This document shows positions 5,938-11,368 of a stretch of DNA of 11,368 nucleotides, in pieces. How positions within the stretch are numbered: position 1 is the first letter of the stretch; each line of letters begins with the position of its first letter. The stretch covers positions 1 to 11,368 of the forward strand of contig JAQCIK010000041.1 in assembly GCA_027592035.1 (NCBI GenBank). Direction: 5' to 3'. Below the pieces are notes generated by a model that did no database searches, had not been told where the DNA came from, and worked only from the letters and a program-made list of their open reading frames with translations. The position numbers were made by a program, and so were the translations under genes. This stretch comes from Casp-actino8 sp001510455 (lineage in GTDB: Bacteria; Actinomycetota; Acidimicrobiia; Acidimicrobiales; Ilumatobacteraceae).

Positions 5938-6576
5938 ATGACCTCCGACAAGCCGGTGAAGTTGATCGATCACATGCGTGGCGTGCGCTACGGAGAGGTC
6001 CTGGCCGTCTTCGAACGCGACGGTGGTCTGCAGGCCGAGGTGTACGGAACGCAGTTGTTGAACGACTGTCCGGCCGAATTGTGGGACACGCTCGTTGCCG
6101 ACGACATCGCAGCCGAGATGGGTGCGCTGTACGTCAAGTTGAACGGACCTCGCCACTGGGTGCTCGACGGTCTCGGATCGAAAGTGGCGCCGATCGAGCC
6201 GGTGCTGCGCGAATTCAACGGACTGCTCATGCGGCGGATCGCCGTGGTCGATCTCGGCCAGGTGTCGGGCTCGGTTCCTTACACACGCCGGCACGTCGAT
6301 CGTGGGGCGCAGTTCTTCTGGGACGCCGGGTCGAAGGTGTACGAACTCGTCGATGCCGACGGCGCGGTGTACACGATGCAGGCGTTGTGCATCGGTGTCG
6401 ACTTCACCATGAACGACGACGGAGCCCTCGATTCTCTGGGTGATCGCCTCGCTCTGCCCGACGGTTGGTCGTATCGGGTGCGAGTTCTGGATGATGATGC
6501 CGTCAGCGATACCACGGGCAAAGTGGCCGTCGTGTTGCAGGACGAGTTCGAGAACACCTACACCATCGTCGACTGA
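5938..6576 (+). CDS. hypothetical protein, 212 residues
   Basis: I do not recognise a family. The protein is soluble, without signal peptide, membrane segment or obvious catalytic motif. It has alternating hydrophobic strands such as YGEVLAVFE, MRRIAVVDLGQVSGS and GKVAVVLQDEFENTYTIVD. An aromatic block, GAQFFWDAGSKVYELVDADG, leads to VYTMQALCIGVDFTM, which suggests a beta-rich fold. Coding is well supported by GC-rich third positions across the whole frame. The start is set by the TACACT box 6 nt upstream. It follows the P450 on the same strand, 35 nt beyond its stop but separated by a terminator, and converges with the MaoC-like gene with only a 7-nt gap. Similar proteins probably occur as conserved hypotheticals in actinobacteria, but that is from general impression only. 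Confidence 0.75.
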   Translation: MTSDKPVKLIDHMRGVRYGEVLAVFERDGGLQAEVYGTQLLNDCPAELWDTLVADDIAAEMGALYVKLNGPRHWVLDGLGSKVAPIEPVLREFNGLLMRRIAVVDLGQVSGSVPYTRRHVDRGAQFFWDAGSKVYELVDADGAVYTMQALCIGVDFTMNDDGALDSLGDRLALPDGWSYRVRVLDDDAVSDTTGKVAVVLQDEFENTYTIVD

Positions 6577-6583
6577 CGGTCGG

Positions 6584-7411
6584 TCACTTGGCGGCGTCGA
6601 CGTGCCCGGAAATCACTACCTCGTCTCTGCGCACGAGTGCGATGCGGTGACGTGTGCGGTCGGAGGTCTCTGACTCGACGGCTGAGTACGACTCGACGCG
6701 GTCGCCTTCGATCACCGGTCGATGGAAGCGCACGTCGATGCGGCGAAGTGATTCGACGGGAACGTGGCGGAGAATTCCGTTGAGTGCGTAACCGAGCGAG
6801 ATCGGTCCTTGATTGACGAGTCGACCTCCGAGTCCGAGCTCGTGACTCACCCGACGGTCGAAATGCACAGGGTACGGATCTCGAAAGATCGCGGCCGCGG
6901 TCTTCATGAACGACGCGTCGACCGCATCGACCACGAAGGGATCGTCGAGAGCGGGAAGATCGCACCACTGAGTCGACTCGGTAGGAGGCGCCCAACGCGG
7001 CGCTGACGGATCACGACGAATGATCCACGAATTGACGATCCGTGTGGTGGGTCGGTCACGTTCGGCACAGGTGACGTCGATCGTGAACTCGAGGAGCTCC
7101 CACGAGGCGTCGGATCCCGACTGCATTTCCCGTCGTGTGATTGCTCCCGCGCACCGGTACTCACGGCCGACGACGAGTGGTCGATGAATCGTCCAGTCGT
7201 AGCCCCAGATGCCGACTGAACCCGGATCGCCGGCATCGGCCATGCGAAAGAGTTCGGCGATCGAGGTGCCCGCCCCACGAATCGGGGCGTGGAAGAGGGC
7301 GATGGGGTGCACGAAGTGAGGGTCGGGATCGACGACACGTGTGCAATCGGAGAGGAGGAAGTTCTCGGACGACGAGATCGAGAAGGTTCCACCCGGAAAA
7401 CTCTCGTTCAT
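6584..7411 (-). CDS. MaoC-like double-hotdog dehydratase/thioesterase family protein
   Basis: This 275-residue protein has the length and pattern of two tandem hotdog domains. The second half carries a MaoC/hydratase-2-like segment, FRDPYPVHFDRRVSHELGLG (176-195), where Asp178 and His183 match the catalytic Asp/His, followed by GRLVNQGPISLGYALNGI in place of the usual HGM-x-x-a helix, then a closing RFHRPVIEGDRVE strand. The family hydrates enoyl-CoA or acts on other acyl-CoA thioesters, as in beta-oxidation-like degradation of lipids and sterols. The first domain (about 30-130) looks non-catalytic, as in many double-hotdog enzymes. The start at 7411 has AGGGGG 5 nt upstream. It is divergent from the HAD gene and converges with the hypothetical gene. 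The exact reaction cannot be told; a thioesterase is possible. Confidence 0.75.
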   Translation of the reverse strand: MNESFPGGTFSISSSENFLLSDCTRVVDPDPHFVHPIALFHAPIRGAGTSIAELFRMADAGDPGSVGIWGYDWTIHRPLVVGREYRCAGAITRREMQSGSDASWELLEFTIDVTCAERDRPTTRIVNSWIIRRDPSAPRWAPPTESTQWCDLPALDDPFVVDAVDASFMKTAAAIFRDPYPVHFDRRVSHELGLGGRLVNQGPISLGYALNGILRHVPVESLRRIDVRFHRPVIEGDRVESYSAVESETSDRTRHRIALVRRDEVVISGHVDAAK

Positions 7412-7444
7412 CGTGACCCCCTAACGACGAGACGCTCGGGAGTC

Positions 7445-7450
7445 ACCGTA
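7445..7450 (-). promoter_or_regulatory. candidate -10 box of the MaoC-like gene
   Basis: TACGGT on the minus strand lies 33 nt upstream of the ATG at 7411. It would give a leader of about 27 nt that contains the AGGGGG ribosome site, in contrast to the leaderless genes nearby. Confidence 0.3.
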
Positions 7451-7477
7451 CCTCGGAGCGCGAGGTCGGTTGCGTTC

Positions 7478-7483
7478 TATGGT
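7478..7483 (+). promoter_or_regulatory. -10 box TATGGT, leaderless layout
   Basis: TATGGT ends exactly 6 nt before the GTG at 7490, the start chosen for the HAD gene. This repeats the spacing seen at four other genes in the window. No clear -35 element is visible. Confidence 0.45.
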
Positions 7484-7489
7484 GAAGGG

Positions 7490-8152
7490 GTGGGGTCAAG
7501 CATTCGCTCGGTGGTGTTCGATTTCGGGGGAGTGATCATCTCGCCCATCACCAACCAGATCTCGACCATCGCCACCGATCTCGAGTGTTCCGTCGACGTG
7601 CTCCGCGACGTTCTGATGGGTCCCCGGCACGAGTCGGGTTCACATCCCTGGCACCGGCTCGAACGCGGTGAGATTCGCCAGGAAGATCTCCAGTCCCTGC
7701 TCTCACCGATCGCCGAAGCCCATGGCCTTCGATGGCGAGGTGACGAGGTGGAACGGCTGCTTTCCCCGGGCCAATTCGTTCTTCATCACCACGTTCTCGC
7801 ATACATCGAATCGTTGCGGGAGCGGGGCTATCGCACCGGACTTCTGTCGAACAGCATTCACGAATTCCGGCCGACCCTCGAACAACATGCACCGCCATCG
7901 TTGTTCGACGTGTACGTCGATTCGAGTGAGGTCGGTGCTCGGAAACCCGAGCCCGAGATCTACTGCGTCCTTCTCGATCGTTTGGAGGAGAACGATCCGG
8001 GGAGTGTCGTCTTCCTCGACGACTTCATCGACAACGTGACCGGAGCGGAAGCGGCCGGCCTCCGAGGCCTCCACGTTCGGGATCCGATCAGCGCGCTGTC
8101 GGATTTGGACGATCTGCTGGCCTCGTCGTCGAACGCCACACGAGAACCGTGA
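7490..8152 (+). CDS. HAD-superfamily hydrolase (subfamily IA-like)
   Basis: This 220-residue haloacid dehalogenase-superfamily protein probably hydrolyses a small phosphorylated metabolite in the cytoplasm. Motif I is VVFDFGGVI with the nucleophile Asp11. The second Asp of the usual DxD is Gly13, as in the YihX/ACAD10-like group. Motif II is LLSNS (Ser), motif III is the Lys in ARKPEPEIY, and motif IV is FLDDFIDN with the metal-binding Asp pair. An alpha-helical cap lies between motifs I and II (about 25-110). The frame stays open back to 7289, but that would overlap the divergent MaoC gene; GTG 7490 begins just before motif I and has a -10 box 6 nt upstream. The last 65 nt overlap the convergent membrane-protein gene. 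Substrate unknown. Confidence 0.88.
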   Translation: MGSSIRSVVFDFGGVIISPITNQISTIATDLECSVDVLRDVLMGPRHESGSHPWHRLERGEIRQEDLQSLLSPIAEAHGLRWRGDEVERLLSPGQFVLHHHVLAYIESLRERGYRTGLLSNSIHEFRPTLEQHAPPSLFDVYVDSSEVGARKPEPEIYCVLLDRLEENDPGSVVFLDDFIDNVTGAEAAGLRGLHVRDPISALSDLDDLLASSSNATREP

Positions 8153-8588
8153 TCCACACGGCGACGCCGCCACGCACGGTCCAGGCGAGCGTGCGCACCA
8201 GGTCGGCGGTCATCAGCCGGTCGTGAACGGCCGGATCGAAACCATCCGCTAGTTCACCGTGCGCCGGAGCCGACCAGAAGCCACTGACGACGAGGACCAC
8301 TCCCATGGCGAGCGCGCCGATCACGGCTGGGGTGAGAAGTCGCCGGTCTCGATTGGTGATAGCGACGAGCAGAATCATCGCCACCGTGATTCCCTCGGTC
8401 GCCCACGGCAGAAGAAGGAGTTTGCCGATGCGATCGACGTGGGCTGCCTGGAACGCCAGGTAGGTGGCGTCACCGACTTCGGCGAAGAGGGGATAGTGCA
8501 CGAAGTGAATGGTCCAGATCAGACCGACCATGAACCAGGTGGCGATGAGGTGCACGAGGACGACAACGGGGGAGGGTCGGCGGGTCAC
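8088..8588 (-). CDS. four-TM integral membrane protein of unknown function
   Basis: This 166-residue membrane protein has four hydrophobic segments: about 8-30 (VVVLVHLIATWFMVGLIW), 58-78, 85-105 and 135-155. Conserved-looking polar/aromatic residues in or near segment 1 include HFVHYPLF, followed by FQAAHVDRIG. The layout is reminiscent of DUF1772-like small membrane proteins, but I cannot assign a function. The GTG start (8588) overlaps the TGA stop of the upstream SRPBCC gene as GTGA, so translation is probably coupled and the two genes form an operon. The C-terminal Arg-rich tail is encoded in the 65-nt antisense overlap with the HAD gene. Confidence 0.8.
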   Translation of the reverse strand: MTRRPSPVVVLVHLIATWFMVGLIWTIHFVHYPLFAEVGDATYLAFQAAHVDRIGKLLLLPWATEGITVAMILLVAITNRDRRLLTPAVIGALAMGVVLVVSGFWSAPAHGELADGFDPAVHDRLMTADLVRTLAWTVRGGVAVWITVLVWRSTTRPADRPNPTAR

Positions 8589-9118
8589 GAGAGCCTCTCT
8601 CTCAGATTTAGGAGTTGTTTGCGCACCATGACTCCGTCACCCGGCCCCAACACGAATCGTTCGAGCAGTCGTCCACCGGGAACGTTCACTCGAATGCGCA
8701 CGCGAGACACGAGGCGAGTTCCCTCTGGAACGGTTCGTAATTCGTAGGCGAGCGTGAACTGGACTCGTCGTTTCGAAGTGTCGCCTCTGCCGACCCGCAA
8801 CGCGAACGCATGTGGTGGTTCGACGATCGCGGCCTCGAACGACATGGGTCCGGCCGGAACATGCGATCCTGTCTCGACGTCCTGCCAATCGGGGTTGATC
8901 GACGTTGCGCTGCGTCGTCCGAGATTGTCGAGCCAGTCATAGCTGTACCAGCCGGCCCGTCGGAAGCCCATCTGTCGCAACCAGGGGAACACCTCGGCAG
9001 GTGGTGCGTTCAACGTGATGCAGCGCGTGGCGATCACACGGGCTTCGGTGCACAGATCGTCGCCGACAACGGCACCTGTGATCTCGTCGGGTGACGCACC
9101 CCAGTTCTGTAGCAACAT
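8585..9118 (-). CDS. SRPBCC (START-like) superfamily protein
   Basis: This 177-residue soluble protein has the START/SRPBCC layout. It begins with a strand plus loop, TRCITLNAPPAEVFPWLRQMG (typical of proteins that bind hydrophobic ligands in a deep cavity), then GWYSYDWLDN, alternating strands AIVEPPHAFALRVG and RRVQFTLAYELRTVPEGTRL, and a C-terminal helix after RLLERFVLGPGDGVMVRKQL. The family includes polyketide cyclases and lipid-binding proteins; ligand and role here are unknown. It is the first gene of a two-gene unit with the membrane protein (4-nt overlap), so the pair may act together at the membrane. The ATG at 9118 has only weak ribosome-site signals. It is divergent from the broken antiporter gene. 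Confidence 0.82.
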   Translation of the reverse strand: MLLQNWGASPDEITGAVVGDDLCTEARVIATRCITLNAPPAEVFPWLRQMGFRRAGWYSYDWLDNLGRRSATSINPDWQDVETGSHVPAGPMSFEAAIVEPPHAFALRVGRGDTSKRRVQFTLAYELRTVPEGTRLVSRVRIRVNVPGGRLLERFVLGPGDGVMVRKQLLNLRERLS

Positions 9119-9170
9119 CGAGTCTCAGTGTTCCAGGAACTCGGGTCGAAGGCTCACCTGAGGTAGAGGA

Positions 9171-9621
9171 ATGCATTCGAATGTCGCCCTCGTGATCGCA
9201 GGCGTGTTGGGTGCCGGCCTCCTCGCCCAGATCCTCGGCTGGCGACTTCGCGTACCGGCCATCGTGTTCCTTCTGGCCTTCGGCTTGGTGGCCGGACCGA
9301 TCACCGATCTGGTGCACCCCGACGACGTCTTCGGTGAGGCTCTGTTCCCGACGGTGGCCATCGCCGTGGCCATCATCTTGTTCGAAGGATCTCTGGCCAT
9401 GGGTGTGGCCGGCATCCGCACGGCCGGTCGAACCACGCTCACCCTGCTCACGATCGGGTCGGTTCTCACCTTCGCTGGTGTGTCAGTGGCGGCTCGCTAC
9501 GTCCTCGACGTCGAATGGCGGGTCGCTTACCTGTTGGCGGCCGGGCGGCGACGCTCCATCAGGGGTGGCGAGCGCCTCGTGGCATTGGTTCCCCCGCGAG
9601 GACGAAGACGTCAGAGCGTGA
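9171..9621 (+). pseudogene. CPA1-type Na+/H+ antiporter, internally deleted and frameshifted
   Basis: Residues 1-123 are the N-terminus of a CPA1 sodium:proton antiporter with hydrophobic helices at about 5-20, 28-45, 60-78 and 88-110. They include LRVPAIVFLLAFGLVAGP and TVAIAVAIILFEGSLAMGV, both typical of the family. After LLAA (about 9540) the family should continue with the transport-site helices, but they are missing. The next 80 nt have coding-like third-position GC in the +1 frame (reading PGGDAPSGVASASWHW, ending REDEDVRA at the TGA 9619-9621). This looks like the original C-terminal tail. Its stop meets the convergent TetR stop, as expected for an old gene end. An in-frame reading of the start codon instead runs to 9713 through the TetR gene as an Arg/Ser-rich artefact. 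The start ATG 9171 has GAGG 7 nt upstream. Roughly two thirds of a normal antiporter has been lost. A collapsed assembly is an alternative to a real deletion. Confidence 0.8.
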
Positions 9622-10348
9622 CTGAACGCCCGTCGGCGCGTCGAGCTCGAAGGTCGTCGAGTTCGTGGCGGACGTTGCGAAGGAGTCGCTCGACGAACGT
9701 GTGGGCCAGGTGAGTCGTGGTCTCGGGTTGCTCATCCGCCACTGAACGGTTCGCCGGGTGGCGCCCGGTCATCCAGGTGGCGAGGCCGAGGGCCGACAGA
9801 GCGACGTAGCCGGTGATCTCGAAGAGTTCGGGGTATTGATCCGATTCGTCGGAGGTGACCGGCCGATCGAGTACTTGATCGGTGTACATGCCGTACACCG
9901 ACGTGTGAAGGCCGACCATGTCGGAGATGGTCGACTGGCCGATGCGGGTGTCGAGTTCACCCTGCATCACCTTGCCGACCGGGTCGATGATGTGCGAGTA
10001 GTTGATCATCGAGTCGATACCCGGATGGGAAGCCGTCCACTCGAGGCGGTACCGAATTCGGTGACGCAACTGATCCTCGGCCGATGTGGTCGTGGCGTAG
10101 GTGATCCGGTTCATCTCGGCGACGAGGCTCTCAAACGCGTGAACCACGGCGGCAGCGAGTAGTCGCTCGCGTCCGCCGAAGTGGTAGTTCACGAGGCTCG
10201 GGGCGACGCCGATCTCTTGGCAGATCTCGCCGACCATGACCGCAGAGGGCCCGCTGGCCGCCAAGACGTCGGTGACTGCTTCCAGAATGGCGCGACCCGA
10301 TTCTCCGTAGCCCACTTCGTTCGATACGGGTCGGGAGCGCTTGGCCAT
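9611..10348 (-). CDS. TetR-family transcriptional regulator
   Basis: This 245-residue TetR/AcrR-type repressor has its N-terminal helix-turn-helix at about 36-57 (VMVGEICQEIGVAPSLVNYHFGG), with the hallmark Y-HF before the GGRERLLAAAV helix. Residues 75-230 form the all-helical ligand-binding and dimerisation domain, with no family-specific sequence that names a ligand. The ATG at 10348 has TAAGTT 6 nt upstream and no Shine-Dalgarno sequence, so it is probably leaderless. It lies 15 nt downstream of the lipoprotein gene on the same strand, but its own -10 box suggests separate transcription. It converges on the broken antiporter gene, with an 11-nt overlap of the ends. Targets are unknown. 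Confidence 0.92.
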   Translation of the reverse strand: MAKRSRPVSNEVGYGESGRAILEAVTDVLAASGPSAVMVGEICQEIGVAPSLVNYHFGGRERLLAAAVVHAFESLVAEMNRITYATTTSAEDQLRHRIRYRLEWTASHPGIDSMINYSHIIDPVGKVMQGELDTRIGQSTISDMVGLHTSVYGMYTDQVLDRPVTSDESDQYPELFEITGYVALSALGLATWMTGRHPANRSVADEQPETTTHLAHTFVERLLRNVRHELDDLRARRADGRSVTL

Positions 10349-10354
10349 GGGGAG

Positions 10355-10360
10355 AACTTA
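10355..10360 (-). promoter_or_regulatory. -10 box TAAGTT of the TetR gene, leaderless layout
   Basis: TAAGTT on the minus strand is followed by 6 nt and then the ATG at 10348. The CTCCCC spacer cannot act as a ribosome site. No convincing -35 element is seen, and the box sits just before the stop codon of the lipoprotein gene's downstream end. Confidence 0.5.
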
Positions 10361-10363
10361 GCC

Positions 10364-11227
10364 TCAGCAGGGTGAGTCAGCGATGCGGATCAGCTGGCGA
10401 CGTCCGTCCTCGGTCACGAGACCGATGTCGTAGTAGTCCTTGATCCGGTTGTTGCTCGCACAGGTGCCATCGACCTTCCAGACTCTCGAATATTCGTCGT
10501 AGGTCGCGTAGCGGCCTCCTCGGTCCGAACACGGTTTGCTGGGGTTGCCGTCGATCGACGCGTTCTGATCGTTGTACTGATAGATGCAGACCGCCTTGAT
10601 GCCGCGGAACTTTCCGGCTGCACCAGCCACCGCAGCCTCGACCTCGACACGGAAACCGCCACGCTTCGATCGCTGTTCGATCTCGACCTCGATCTCGGCC
10701 ATCGGGGGAGAGGTCGTGCTCGTGCTCGTGCTCGTGGTGGCGTCGGTCGACGTGGTCGGGCCGCTCGTCGAGGTGGGAGCAAGCGTGGACGTCACGATCT
10801 CGGTGACCTCCTCGATTTCGGCCGGTTCGGCAGCATCGTCGACCTCCATCTCGATCTCGTCGAGTTCGCCGTGTTCGGCACACGGCATGTACTGACCCCC
10901 CATCTCGTGGGACCCCTCGCAGCCGATGGCCGCCGCAGCGGTCTCTGCTTCGGCCGGTGAGTTGTAGAGGCCGGTATCCGACAGGACCACCGGTTCGGGA
11001 ACGTCGGTGAAGCCGCCGTTGTCGGTCGACTCGGATTCGGTGGGTGTCGACGCTGCATCGTCGGTGAGATCCTCGATCTGGGCTTCGAGCTCGGCCAGTT
11101 GCTCGCGCAAGGCCTCAGCCTCGACTTCGGCCTCGCTGGAAGCGGGATCGCCGCCTCCACCACCGCAGGCGGCCAGGACGAGGGCCGCACTGACGGCGAT
11201 GACGAGATGGCTGCGTGAACGGAACAT
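10364..11227 (-). CDS. secreted lipoprotein with coiled coil, Cys/His motif and Ser/Thr linker
   Basis: This 287-residue exported lipoprotein starts with a signal peptide (FRSRSHLVIAVSAALVL) and the lipobox LAAC, with Cys21 as the lipidation site. After a Gly stretch comes an acidic coiled coil (about 31-57), then a small module with C103-x3-H107-x8-C116-x2-H119 (GCEGSHEMGGQYMPCAEHG) that could bind a metal or form a disulfide. An acidic segment (122-145), a Thr/Ser-rich linker (146-175) and a C-terminal domain (176-287) with Cys214, 233, 256 and 287 follow. The latter starts with charged strands (EIEVEIEQRSKRGGFRVEVEA). I do not recognise the family. The start has AGGGGG 4 nt upstream, and a -10 box TACTCT lies at 11260-11255. 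It is the upstream neighbour of the TetR gene. Confidence 0.85.
   Translation of the reverse strand: MFRSRSHLVIAVSAALVLAACGGGGGDPASSEAEVEAEALREQLAELEAQIEDLTDDAASTPTESESTDNGGFTDVPEPVVLSDTGLYNSPAEAETAAAAIGCEGSHEMGGQYMPCAEHGELDEIEMEVDDAAEPAEIEEVTEIVTSTLAPTSTSGPTTSTDATTSTSTSTTSPPMAEIEVEIEQRSKRGGFRVEVEAAVAGAAGKFRGIKAVCIYQYNDQNASIDGNPSKPCSDRGGRYATYDEYSRVWKVDGTCASNNRIKDYYDIGLVTEDGRRQLIRIADSPC
10716..10733. repeat. hexanucleotide tandem repeat (GTGCTC)x3 in lipoprotein linker
   Basis: Three exact copies of GTGCTC, then GTGGTG, encode the alternating Ser/Thr of the linker (residues about 165-170). Such a repeat could expand or shrink in steps of two residues without breaking the frame. Confidence 0.7.
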
Positions 11228-11240
11228 GGAACCCCCTGAA

Positions 11241-11255
11241 TCGAAGTGACTTCGA
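11241..11255. promoter_or_regulatory. palindromic operator candidate at the lipoprotein promoter
   Basis: TCGAAGT-G-ACTTCGA is a perfect palindrome with 7-bp arms. It lies directly downstream of a -10 box TACTCT (minus strand, 11260-11255), so it covers the likely transcription start, the classic place for a repressor site. The nearby TetR protein is one candidate binder, but that is inference only. Confidence 0.5.
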
Positions 11256-11260
11256 GAGTA
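11255..11260 (-). promoter_or_regulatory. -10 box of the lipoprotein gene
   Basis: TACTCT on the minus strand, 27 nt upstream of the ATG, gives a short leader that contains AGGGGG. The same hexamer serves the DUF3237 gene. The -35 region is not distinct. Confidence 0.45.
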
Positions 11261-11320
11261 GCCAGACAGCGCACGGTCGAGGGTCGATATTCCGTCACGA
11301 TTCGGTCACGGCTGACAATG

Positions 11321-11351
11321 CAGAAACCCCGCCACGAGGGCGGGGTTTCTG
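11321..11351. terminator. strong hairpin terminator, probably bidirectional
   Basis: CAGAAACCCCGCC (11321-11333) and GGCGGGGTTTCTG (11339-11351) form a perfect 13-bp stem with a 5-nt loop. The outer AAA/TTT pairs flank a GC core, a common terminator design. It would end transcripts arriving from the right on the minus strand and isolate the lipoprotein promoter. The spacer 11261-11320 holds nothing else I can name except a GTCACG-N5-GTCACG direct repeat (11294-11310). Confidence 0.8.
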
Positions 11352-11368
11352 GTCGAGAGTGGCGGGTG

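Noticed and set aside
7289..7489. 67-residue extension of the HAD frame
   Set aside because: It is antisense to the MaoC-like N-terminus, has Arg/Glu-rich composition and lies before the HAD core strand; the GTG at 7490 has a -10 box at the right place.
3484..8152. Dehalogenase, P450, MaoC and HAD genes as one catabolic cluster or biosynthetic pathway
   Set aside because: They are on mixed strands with separate promoters, a terminator between two of them, and no shared regulator, transporter or redox partner; co-operation is not supported by the sequence.
9545..9713. Arg/Ser-rich tail of the antiporter frame read straight through
   Set aside because: It runs antisense into the TetR gene and has the composition of a wrong frame; the +1 frame to 9621 is the plausible original end.

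Overview
The window is high-GC, bacterial and gene-dense. It reads as an actinobacterium, probably of the class Acidimicrobiia (Ilumatobacter-like). This is inferred from protein style (PGRS-like glycine-rich protein, Thr-rich linkers, HLD-type dehalogenase, P450, MaoC), GC-rich third codon positions and several apparently leaderless starts; no marker gene proves it.

Layout: (1) 1-93 holds the 3' part of a tRNA-Arg(CCU)-like gene whose 5' half does not fit a tRNA, followed by an inverted copy of its T-arm. This looks like the distal attachment-site scar of an element lying off the left edge. (2) 94-1629 (-) encodes a cell-envelope protein with an N-terminal LPVTG-TM-RSMR module, a second TM segment, a poly-Thr linker and a ~330-residue PGRS-like glycine-rich domain. 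(3) 1717-2142 (+) is a DUF3237 protein, convergent with 2171-3439 (-), a fusion of a GNAT acetyltransferase domain to an AAA+ ATPase. (4) 3484-4470 (-) is a haloalkane dehalogenase-like alpha/beta hydrolase, divergent from a cytochrome P450 (4562-5902, +). The P450 ends in an intrinsic terminator and is followed by an unrecognised gene (5938-6576, +). (5) 6584-7411 (-) is a double-hotdog MaoC-like protein, divergent from a HAD hydrolase (7490-8152, +). (6) 8088-9118 (-) is a two-gene, translationally coupled unit: an SRPBCC protein then a four-TM membrane protein. (7) 9171-9621 (+) is a broken CPA1 Na+/H+ antiporter gene with its core deleted. (8) 9611-10348 (-) is a TetR regulator, and 10364-11227 (-) a secreted lipoprotein with a palindrome at its probable transcription start. 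A strong hairpin terminator lies at 11321-11351.

How the genes work together: most look like a mosaic of short units, not one pathway. The dehalogenase, P450, MaoC and HAD genes fit a general catabolic or lipid/xenobiotic theme, but nothing in the sequence ties them together. The strongest shared signal is regulatory: five genes have a TANNNT-like -10 box exactly 6 nt before the start codon and a sixth at 5 nt, which implies leaderless mRNAs and fixes several start codons. The least ordinary items are the N-terminal sortase-like signal on the PGRS-like protein, the GNAT-AAA+ fusion, the tRNA scar and the gutted antiporter.
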